The notes below the pieces were generated by a model. That model saw nothing but the letters and a program-made list of their open reading frames with translations, searched no databases and was not told the DNA's origin. From contig SZWC01000562.1 in assembly GCA_023375785.1 (NCBI GenBank), forward strand, positions 94,314-158,313: DNA of 64,000 nucleotides, given 5' to 3'. How positions within the stretch are numbered: position 1 is the first letter of the stretch; the number at the start of each line of letters is the position of its first letter. Source of the DNA: Penium margaritaceum (taxonomy: Eukaryota > Streptophyta > Zygnematophyceae > Desmidiales > Peniaceae). The position numbers and the translations under genes are program-made. Shown here in pieces: positions 43,011 to 51,838 of this stretch.

Positions 43011-45285
43011 CTAAGCCAGGAAGTTGACCGAGAAGGCAACGTCCACTCGAGTGGTGGTGGCGAGGTACGTCAGGGACCCGATCACACTGAGGTAGTCGGT
43101 GGCGTCGACGAGCTCCCCTAGATGGGATGAACTGAGCGACTTCAGCAGGTGCTGACCTGTTAGAGTCATCAGTGTGGATTTTGTGGGGGTGTCAGTCAGC
43201 AAGGGGGAAAAGCGCTCCCAGATGCTACGTATGTAGGCAGCCTTGTGTATGTGTGGCGTGCGACGCTGGCAGTCACGCTCAAGCTCCATGCCAAGGAACA
43301 CTCGAGCTAAACCCAGGTCCTTCATCTTGTATGTGGCTACAAAAGGGACTTCACTGATTATACAACAGTAGGATTGGGGGACGCGATGAGGAGGTTGTTG
43401 ACGTAGACAAAAATGGCCATAATGGGCTCCAAGGGTACACTCAAAAAGAGTGCTGGATCGATAGTGCTATGACGGTAGCCACCTCTTTAGAGAGTGAAAG
43501 AGATCTCCATGTTCCAACAGCGGGGTGACTTCTTGAGCCCGTACAAAGTCTTACGCAACCGCCAGACCTTGTTTGTACTGTTAGTAAAGCTGGGAGGCTG
43601 TATTATGCAGATCCCCTCATCCAATCGTCTGCTCAAGAATGCGTTGTTGGCTTCCATCTGCTCTAGTTCCCAGTCATGGCAAACAGGCTCATGAGAACAT
43701 TGGTGTACCGTCGGGCTAGGAAAAAAGTCTCATCACAGTCAATGCCTAGAACCTGAGAGAATTCTTTGACAATGAGCCTAGCTTTTTACTTGTCGACCTT
43801 ACCGTCAGGCTTTAGCTTCCGTTGGAGAACCTAGCGAGCCAAAAGAGTTTTGCGACCAGCTAGGAGATTGACAAGTTCAAAGACCCCATATTCCTTGAAG
43901 GCAGTAAGCTCCTCCTACATGGCCTTCTCCCAGATGTCAGCATGAGCCGCCTCACGAGCCTGTCGAACACTGGTAGGCTGAGGGGGAAGTGAAGGCAGTC
44001 CACTTTTCGCAAAACAGGCGTCGACATAGCCAGTGTAAAAATCCTCAAGTGTACTGTGGAACTCGTGAGCCACAAGTGCATAGCCCGCAACTGAGTTTGG
44101 ATGGACGACATTGATAGCCAGCCCGAGTGAATCTAGACCAGTGGGTCTTGCTGAGGAGCGGGGTGTAATGAAAGATTCACAAGAGTGAGTGCGACTGTGT
44201 ACGGCTTTGGCCAGACAAAAGGACTGTGTAGCAGAGTGCTGTGAGAGTAAGCGAAGTTGTCCTCCGTGTGTGTACGGCTTTGGCAAGACTGGAGGGCCAT
44301 GAGAGGCAGGAGGGGGTTTTGTCACACCAACGGACATTAAGGCCTGCAGAGCAGGTGTCAAAGGTGCTTTATGAGTGACACGCGAGAGTCACTGTGTAGA
44401 GATACCAACAAGGGACTATGTTGAAGCACTGTGGGATGCTGACGTGGACGCAGAGGACACGGAAGGAGATGGAGCTGGTGACAAATCCGGGGAAGTCCCT
44501 GTCGGAGAATCAGATGGTGAACTGCGAAGAGAACCAGACAGGAAAGTGACAAGGGAAGAGGGAGAAGAAGAATGACAAGAGGGCAAAGGAACCGCATGAG
44601 AAGGAGGAGGGATCGCTGTGAGACTAGAGGTGGACAAAGACCAACCCCCCAAAGCCGATGAAGCGAGGACAGGGAACAGGGTGGAGCGACATGAGAAAAT
44701 TCATGAGGAAACACATACTTGAAGAAGGGAGTGTCACGGGACTCAACAACATATACACAGTCGGGGTCCTAGAATTTCTATGCTCTGGACAAGGCAAAGA
44801 CACCTAGGAAGGTACACACACGCGCATAGGGACTGAGGTTCCCGTACAGAAGGTCCTCGGGAAGCCAGACGGCTGTGACATAGCCCGAGACACGAGCAAG
44901 ACGCAGGTCAACACGACGCCCAAACCTGCGCTAAAAGGGGGTGACATGACGAGGGAGAGGGCTATGGGGTACATGGTTCATGACCCAAGTCATGTACGAC
45001 ATGGCCTCAAAGGAGAAAAGAGAGGGGACGTCACAAGCACCAGGGAGAGTGAGAACACCATCACTGAGATTCTTGTTCTAGCGCTCAGAGACCTCATTTT
45101 GTTGAGGTGTGTAGGGAGCCGTGGGCTCCATACACACTCTGCGGGATGTGTATAGAAACGGGTAGTGGGGTCCATGAACTCTCCACCACGTTTAGGCAGT
45201 GACCACAAGCAAGTTCAACCTAGGGAAGCCAGGATTCAAGTGTGAAGCAGACATCACTCTTTTGATTGAGAGCAAAAGCTCTGCA
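43011..45285 (-). pseudogene. Element H pol remnant (RT, linker, integrase)
   Basis: RT with MKDLGLARVFLGMELERD (near 43270-43325) and upstream LVDDL-type region, a Ser/Pro-rich linker (44360-44700), then integrase C-terminal sequence (44740-45250). Homologous to B. Several breaks. Confidence 0.78.
45281..45285. repeat. Target-site duplication of F, left
   Basis: CTGCA, identical to 51298-51302. Confidence 0.93.
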
Positions 45286-45354
45286 TGTTGGAATGATGCT
45301 CCTAACCATGGCAGGAATGACTCCAAAAAGGAACACCAAAAAGACAAGCCTTAG

Positions 45355-45409
45355 TGGCTTAGTGGTTAATGGTGTCCACCTCTAGAGGCAGGGGCCCGGG
45401 CTCAAGTCC
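45355..45409 (+). promoter_or_regulatory. Pol III type-2 promoter-like A and B boxes in F LTR
   Basis: TGGCTTAGTGG (45355-45365) fits the A-box core, and GGCTCAAGTCC (45399-45409) is one base from the B-box GGTTCRANNCC. The other two LTR copies have the exact match GGTTCAAGTCC at 48772 and 50712, with A boxes at 48728 and 50668. Start-to-start spacing is 44 nt, in the range of tRNA genes. Cloverleaf stems do not close fully, so it is tRNA-like rather than a tRNA gene. Confidence 0.6.
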
Positions 45410-45495
45410 CACAAGATGAAATTATACCCTGCCTCAAGGGAGGTGGAAAATAGATGCCAGGAAGCTAGCTCAACCTCCAGAGTTCCTCTTTAAGT

Positions 45496-45763
45496 TTCTA
45501 GAAGGCCAGGTGAGGGTCCAGGAAGGTGGCACACCTTCTAGAAGGGGTGACTTGTCCTACAAGGTATCTAGAGGTGTCTTGGTCTTCTGGACACCTTCCC
45601 TCCTACTAGAAGCAAGCTGAGGAATCTAGGAAGGGGCAGAAGCTTCTAGAGGAGGGAAGGGATGCCTTCCTAGGTGGGAAAAGGACAGCCTACCAAGGAG
45701 CACTCTAGAAGCCATAGAATCTGCTAGGAAACTCCAAATCTGGCATGCTTTGGTGTTCTGGAA
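45496..45763 (+). promoter_or_regulatory. Heat-shock-element-like repeats upstream of F TATA box
   Basis: TTCTAGAA at 45496-45503 and 45536-45543, a three-module GAAGCTTCTAGA at 45639-45650 and TTCTGGAA at 45756-45763, all upstream of the TATA box. TTCnnGAA is the heat shock factor core. The 3' LTR keeps them (for example TTCTAGAA at 50809-50816). Response to heat is an inference. Confidence 0.5.
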
Positions 45764-45779
45764 AGCTTAGATCAGTGGC

Positions 45780-45786
45780 TATAAAA
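45780..45786 (+). promoter_or_regulatory. TATA box of F 5' LTR
   Basis: TATAAAA about 495 bp into the LTR (3' LTR copy at 51093-51099), giving a long U3 and an R-U5 of about 170-180 bp. Confidence 0.7.
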
Positions 45787-45986
45787 TGCCACTGCTTGTG
45801 AGCCTTGATCAAGTGTTAATTCCCATCCAATTGAGGCCAAAACTATTGCCTCACTCTCTGACCAGATTTTTCCATCCTTGGAACCAGTTGCCTCCACAGT
45901 TTCAGTCTCTCCAAAAACAGTTGGTGGTGTGAAACAACCACTGCTAGGGACCCTCCAGGGTGCACACTCACCCTCAGGACAACAAA

Positions 45987-45998
45987 GGGTTATGGGCC
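45987..45998 (+). other. Primer-binding site of F: internal tRNA-iMet
   Basis: GGGTTATGGGCC, two bases after the LTR. It is the complement of GGCCCATAACCC, the anticodon arm of initiator tRNA-Met, not of the tRNA 3' end. This is the half-tRNA priming arrangement known from Drosophila copia. Confidence 0.8.
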
Positions 45999-46052
45999 TA
46001 CGCCTCTAAGGGGTTCAAAGCCAGCTTGATTTCACGCTTCCAACAGCAAGAC

Positions 46053-49000
46053 ATGGCAACCAGCGAGCAAGAGAGCAGCCGCGCTGTCCTTAAGTTTGAT
46101 GGGACAGGCTTTGCCTTGTGGAGGTGGCAGTTTGAGGTCTTCCTCGACGACAAGGGACTGCTTGAGCTCAAAAAAGGTGATGAGACTGCTCCACCGGAGA
46201 CTGCAACGGCTGAGGTGAAGGAGGCATACAAGAAGCGCAACAAAAAGGTATTGGCGCTCCTTTCGTCCGCGTTATGCCCACCACAACTTGGGCACATCCA
46301 AGGATGCACCCTGGCCGTGGACGCATGGTCAAAACTCTGCTCCATCTACCAGTCAAGCAACCTTGTCAATCAGCTCTTCATCTTCAAACGGCTCATCACC
46401 CTTCGAGCCAACGAAGGCGACAACATCATGGAGATCATGCAACAGATTGAGTCGCTCGCAGCAGAGTGTGTGGCCACGGGTTGGGAGGTCGACTCTCAGT
46501 TGCAAGCTATGATCCTCCTTCTAGCCTTGCCAGACAGTTGGAGCCCCATGATCATAGTCCTTGGTGGCTGGCCTTCCAACGAGCTGAAGTACCCGAAGGT
46601 TGCTGAGTACGTGCGCAATGAGTGGATGCGACGTGGCGGTCGAGAGAGTGCAGCGGCATCAACTTCAGCTTACACAGTTCATCCTCAAAGTGGAGGCTGA
46701 GGCGACAAGTGGAAGGGTGCCAAACAGGGCACTAAGAAGGGTGACAAGAAGGGGGAGTGCTTCAACTGCGGCAAGGAGGGCCACTACGCGCGCAACTGTC
46801 CTAAGAAGAAACAGATCGGTCGCAGCGGGGTGGGAAGAAAGATGAGCACGCCCTTATGGCGTACAACTCCACCAACTTGAAGGATCCGGGAGTTGCCGTC
46901 ATCGACTCCGGATCAGGCCGCCACACGCAATGCAACGGGGCGGCATTTGTCACCTACGGTGCCTCGGAGAGACGCATGACGGTGGCCAATGGAAAAACAG
47001 AGGTGGTCGCTGGTGAGGGTAACGTCCGGATTGAGTCAATTGTGGACGGAAAACCTGTCACGAGCACAATCTACGATGTGCTGCATATGCCTAACTTTGT
47101 GGCAAACCTGCTCTCCGTCAGCCGCCTTACCGACAAGGGACTTGAGGTGCTCTTCACAAAGAAGGAGGCCGTCATCTGCAAAGAGGGCAAAGGTGAGGTG
47201 ATTGCGCATGCCAAGAGGGAGGAGGACTTGTACCTGCTACGCGCGAAGATCCTCAGCAGCCGGGTGGGGTCCAACGCCGCCAATCTTGCAACGAAGGACG
47301 GAGGAGACATAGACCTATGGCACCGTCGACTCTGCCACATTTCTCCATCGATAGTGAAGGAGATGGCTAAGAGGGAAGTGGTGCGGGGTCTCCAAATCAG
47401 CGGCCTTGATGGAACCAAGGAGACCGTGTGTGAGCCATGCATCATTGGCAAATCAACTCGGCAGCCGTTTGTCGCCAAGGGGACGCGTGNTTCCTCACCT
47501 TCATTGATGACCACAGCCGGAAACTCTACCTCTTCCCAATGAAGCGAAAGAGTGAGGTCCTTGCGTGCATGCAAGAGTTTGTGGCTGATGTGGAGCGGCA
47601 AACAGAGTTGAAGGTGAAGGCGTTCCGGAGTGACAACGGCGGTGAATATGCGGGGTGCCTTGGGTGGATGAAGAGCAAGGGGATTGAGTGGCAGAAAACA
47701 ACTCCACACTCCCCACAACAGAATGGCATCGCAGAGAGAGCAAATCGCACAATCCTTAACATGGTGCGATCCATGTTGAGCGACGCAGACCTTACACAAC
47801 GGTATTGGGCGGAGGCGGCAAGGACAGCAGCGTACATCATGAATCTCATGCCGACCAAGCCGCTGAAGGACAAGGAGAGCAATGCGTGGAAGACGCCACA
47901 AGAGGTGTGGAGCGGGAGGAAGCCGGCGGTGGGTCACCTTCGCACGTTTGGTTGTGTTGCACATGCAATGGTGCAGGCACGTGAGGGACGGAGCAAGCTG
48001 GACCCGCGTACTCGCCAGTGTATATTCCTTGGATATGAGAGCGGAAGCAAGGCGTATCGGCTCTTTGAACCAAGGAGGCAGCAGATTGTGCGGAGTCGCG
48101 ACGTCACGTTCGACGAGAAAAGCCGTTGGACAGACAAGGAGGCAGGTCTCTCCAAGAGGGGGGAGTGGATGCCACTCCTTGAGGGGGAGACGCCGGAGGA
48201 CGTGAATGAGGGTGACATCCTCGCATCACCACCAACCGCAGAGCATCGCCTGAGGGATGGGCGAGCAGCAGACTTTATTCCGGCCAGTTTGGATGAGGAA
48301 TCCGAAGCACCGGAGATGGACGTGGAGGCGTGGAGTCGACCGATGTCTCCAAGGTCTCCAAGAGAGGGGGAGCAGGCGCTAGGAGAGGATGGCGCCAAAA
48401 AGGGACAGCAACAACAACAACCGCCTCAAGAGCCCCGCACGAGCAGCCGTGTGCGAAGAAGGACAAAAAGATACGATGCCGACAAGGACATTTGGACTGG
48501 GTTCGCGCAAGAGGAGCCTCAAGGAGGCACTGCACAAGAAGGATGGGGCTGAGTGGGAGGGAGCAATAAAATGTAAGCTCGCCTCCCATGAGGAGAAAAT
48601 CTCCTCAGTTATAGGTTGAGCATGGACTACTGCCATGGGTGATGCGCAAGGGGGAGATTGTTGGAATGATGCTCCTCACCATGGCAGGAGTGACTCCAAA
48701 AAGGAACACCAATAAGACAAGCCTTAGTGGCTTAGTGGTTAATGGTGTCCACCTCTAGAGGCAGGGGTCCGGGTTCAAGTCCCACAAGATGAAATTATGC
48801 CCTGCCTCAAGGGAGGTGGAAAATAGATGCTAGGAAGCTAGCTCAACCTCTAGGGTTCCTCTTTAAGTTTCTAGAAGGTCAGGTGAGGGTCCAGGAAGGT
48901 GGCTCACCTTCTAGAAGGGGTGACTTGTCCTACAAGGCATCTAGAGGTGTCTTGGTCTTCTGGACACCTTCTCTCCTACTAGAAGCAAGCTGAGGAATCT

Positions 49001-50547
49001 AGGAAGGGGCAGAAGCTTCTAGAGGAGGGAAGGGATGCCTTCCTAGGTGGGAAAAGGACAGCCTACCAAGGAGCACTCTAGAAGCCATAGAATCTGCNGA
49101 GGGCGAGAAAATCATCGGCTCCAAGTGGATCTTCCGGAAGAAGCTCACAAAGGAGGGGAAGGTGGAGCGGTACAAGGCGCGGCTGGTGGTGAAAGGATAT
49201 GCCCAGAGAAAAGGGGAGCACTACGACGAGACCTTTGCACCAGTTGCCAAGTTTGCCTCCATCCGTACTATCCTCTCGATGGCAGCGGCACGCGACTACG
49301 AAATCCACCAAATGGACGTGAAAACCGCGTTTCTCGATGGCGACCTGGACAAGGAAGTCTACATGGAGGTGCCAGAGGGGGTGGATGCGCCGCAAGGGAA
49401 GGTGTGCCGGATTCGCAGGGCGCTCTATGGACTGAAGCAAGCTCCGCTCATGTGGTACCTCAAGATGGATAGTTTCATGGGTGAGCTTGGCTTCAAGCGC
49501 TGCGAGGCCGATCACAGTGTGTACGTGCATAATCAGCTAGGACTCCACCAAATTGTCGTCCTCTACGTGGATGACCTCATCCTTGTGTCTTTGGATGAGG
49601 GGGAGCTCAAGAGCCTGAAGCAACATCTTGGCGGCCGGTTCAAGATGACAGACATGGGCGAGCTTGAGTACTACCTTGGCATCGCCATCAAGAGGGACCG
49701 CAAAGTACGCACGCTGGAGATGGGTCAATAAGAATATGTGCAGGAGGTGCTGCGCCGCTACAACATGGAGGAGTGCAACCCCATCGGCACACCTATGACA
49801 ACGACATGTGAGCTGAGCTTGAGCATGGGCCCGAGCACGGAGGACGAGAAGGCGGAGATGGCTGGAGTACCGTACCAGTCCGCAGTTGGCAGCATAATGT
49901 ATGCCATGGTGGCGACGCGGCCTGACCTTGCCTTTGCTGAAGGACAAGTGAGCCGCTATGTTGCTGATCCGGGGCCGCTACATTGGCAAGCGGTGAAGAA
50001 AATCCTCCGCTACTTGAAGGCAACGACACATTTGCGACTTGTGTTTGGAGGGGGAGCGCGGACTGACTCCCTCGAGTTGGTTGGCTACTCTGATGCTGAC
50101 TGGGTAGGTGACGTTGATGACCGCAAGTCAACATCAGGCTGTGTTTTTGTGCTTGGTGGTGCAGCGGTGTCTTGGGCAAGCCGGAAGCAGGACAGTGTGG
50201 CTCTATCCAGCACTGAGGCGGAGTATATTGCGCTCGTGGAAGCCGCAAAGGAGGCACTATGGCTGCGGCGATTGCTCAAGGAGATTGGGGTGCCGCAAAA
50301 GAAGCCAACGACACTCAATGTTGACAACATGAGTGCCATCAGCCTGACCAAGAACCCTGTGCTACACCGGAGGACCAAGCACATAGAGATCCGGCATCAC
50401 TTTGCACGAGACCTTGTCGCAAAGAGTGATGTGGTGCTTGTGCATTGCGGCACAAAGCACATGCTTGCTGATGCCATGACAAAGGCGCAACCCAAGGACA
50501 GGCATGATGCTACTTGTATGGAGCTTGGGCTTTCCCAAGCCTCTTGA
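46053..50547 (+). pseudogene. Element F gag-pol
   Basis: Gag from the ATG at 46053 (MATSEQESSRAVLKFDG) with the copia UBN2-type core (WRWQFEVFL, LGHIQGCT, DAWSKLCSIY). Next is the CCHC knuckle CFNCGKEGHYARNC (46758-46800) and protease DSGSGRHTQC (near 46900). GAG-pre-integrase has LWHRRLCHIS (near 47320), and integrase has RSDNGGEYAG and SPQQNGIAERANRT (to about 48100). A charged linker follows. After the internal LTR piece come RT (49100-49735, YVDDLI at 49564-49581) and RNase H (50080-50547, ADAMTKAQP). Interrupted by the LTR piece and two n joints; a few breaks otherwise. Confidence 0.85.
48659..49097 (+). repeat. Partial internal LTR copy within F
   Basis: Preceded by an F-type polypurine tract and identical in order to the first 439 bp of F's LTRs, then cut at the n at 49098, where RT sequence resumes. 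The flank before it resembles the 3' end of an F body lacking RT, so it looks like the tail of a second, internally deleted F copy joined by the assembler or by recombination. Confidence 0.85.
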
Positions 50548-50587
50548 GTTGCACGCTGAGAATGGACAACTGCCATGGGTGACGCGC

Positions 50588-50598
50588 AAGGGGGAGAT
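50588..50598 (+). other. Polypurine tract of element F
   Basis: AAGGGGGAGAT directly before the 3' LTR. Confidence 0.88.
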
Positions 50599-51297
50599 TG
50601 TTGGAATGATGCTCCTCACCATGGCAGGAGTGACTCCAAAAAGGAACACCAAAAAGACAAGCCTTAGTGGCTTAGTGGTTAATGGTGTCCACCTCTAGAG
50701 GCAGGGGCCCGGGTTCAAGTCCCACAAGATGAAATTCTGCCCTGCCTCAAGGGAGGTGGAAAATAGATGCCAGGAAGCTAGCTCAACCTCTAGAGTTCCT
50801 CTTTAAGTTTCTAGAAGGCCAGGTGAGTGTCCAGGAAGGTGGCACACCTTCTAGAAGGGGTGACTTGTCCTACAAGGCATCTAGAGGTGTCTTGGTCTTC
50901 TGGACACCTTCCCTCCTACTAGAAGCAAGATGAGGAATCTAAGAAGGGGCAGAAGCTTCTAGAGGACGGAAGGGATGCATTCCTAGGTGGGAAAAGGATA
51001 GCCTACCAAGGAGCACTCTAGAAGCCATAGAATCTGCTAGGAAGCTCCAAATCGGGCATGCTTTGGTGTTCTAGAAAGCTTAGATCAGTGGCTATAAAAT
51101 GCCACTGCTTGTGAGCCTTGATCAAGTGTTAATTCCCATCCAATTGAGGCCAAAACTATTTCCTCACTCTCTGACCAGATTTTGCCATCCTTGGAACCAG
51201 TTGCCTCCACAGTTTCAGTCTCTCCAAAAACAGTTGGTGGTGTGAAACAGCCACTGCTAGGGACCCTCCAGGGTGCACACTCACCCTCAGACCAACA
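50599..51297 (+). repeat. 3' LTR of element F
   Basis: TGTTGGAATG...GACCAACA, 699 bp. About 23 differences from the 5' LTR by eye. It keeps the A/B boxes, TTCTAGAA repeats and TATA box. Confidence 0.95.
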
Positions 51298-51302
51298 CTG
51301 CA
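51298..51302. repeat. Target-site duplication of F, right
   Basis: CTGCA, identical to 45281-45285. Confidence 0.93.
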
Positions 51303-51838
51303 CATGCTAGAGAAGTCATCAATAAGACAGAGCACATAGTGACCAACCCCCCTAAGACCTATGAAGCAGTGGCTCCATGACATCAACGTGCAGAAGATCA
51401 AGGGGATGGGAGGAGCAAGAATCAGACGTGGAGAACGGGGATTGATGCATTTTGTTTTGAGTACAAACAAGGTAGTCAGTGGGACATGGAGCAGGTAAGG
51501 TGGCAACATCAAGACCATCTGCATGGAGCACAAAAAGCAAGCTACCAATGGCAGTAGTGTGAATGTGGCACAAGTGGCAGTGCAGTAGTCACGTGTGTGC
51601 AGGGAAAAGAGAGCGAGCAACGTCAACATGGAAGAGGTGGCCGGTGCAGGGGCAAAGGAGGAAATGTGGAATAGGCCATCACAGCTGCTCTGTAGCAAGA
51701 CGCGGCCAAGAGTGCTTTGAGAAGCAGAGGCAATGTCGCAGCTAGAAGTGAAGCACATGCCGTGGTCATTGAGTGCCGTAACAAATAGAAGACTCAGTTC
51801 ATGAGAGGGAACGTACAGCACGTCTCGTGAGGTATAGT
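51303..51838 (-). pseudogene. Element H integrase/protease remnant
   Basis: Continues H beyond F. It shows integrase landmarks (LVCTQNKMHQSPFS, LDLLHVDVMEP), GAG-pre-integrase and the protease C-terminus (DVLYVPSHELSLL near 51790-51838). It ends abruptly at the TTAA-bounded insert. Broken. Confidence 0.75.

Larger units (their letters stand above)
45286..45984 (+). repeat. 5' LTR of element F
   Basis: TGTTGGAATG...GGACAACA, 699 bp. It contains an A-box/B-box pair (45355-45409), several TTCTAGAA-type motifs, and TATAAAA at 45780-45786 set in a GTGGC/GCCAC inverted repeat. Confidence 0.95.
45286..51297 (+). mobile_element. Element F: Ty1/copia with internal-tRNA primer site
   Basis: Plus-strand element with 699-bp LTRs at both ends (about 3% different), CTGCA duplications, gag from 46053, pol to 50547 and PPT 50588-50598. 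Inside lies a third, partial LTR (48659-49097) followed by an n. With another n at 47490, this suggests that more than one F copy was merged in the assembly. As displayed it is not whole. Its Gag and protease differ from clade 1 and resemble those of G. Confidence 0.92.
42750..51838 (-). mobile_element. Element H: old Ty1/copia element, host of F
   Basis: Minus-strand remnant with PPT at 42750-42756, RT and integrase parts (43011-45285), then F (45286-51297, TSD CTGCA), then integrase and protease parts (51303-51838). Sequence stops in the protease region at 51838, about where the E remnant at 54538 ends, so H and E may be one element split by the insert 51839-54537. The LTRs flanking H and E differ in type, which argues against this or implies rearrangement. 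Confidence 0.72.

Noticed and set aside
45355-45415. Genuine tRNA gene in the F LTR
   Set aside because: A and B boxes fit, but acceptor, anticodon and most T-stem pairs do not close, and the sequence recurs only as part of the LTR.
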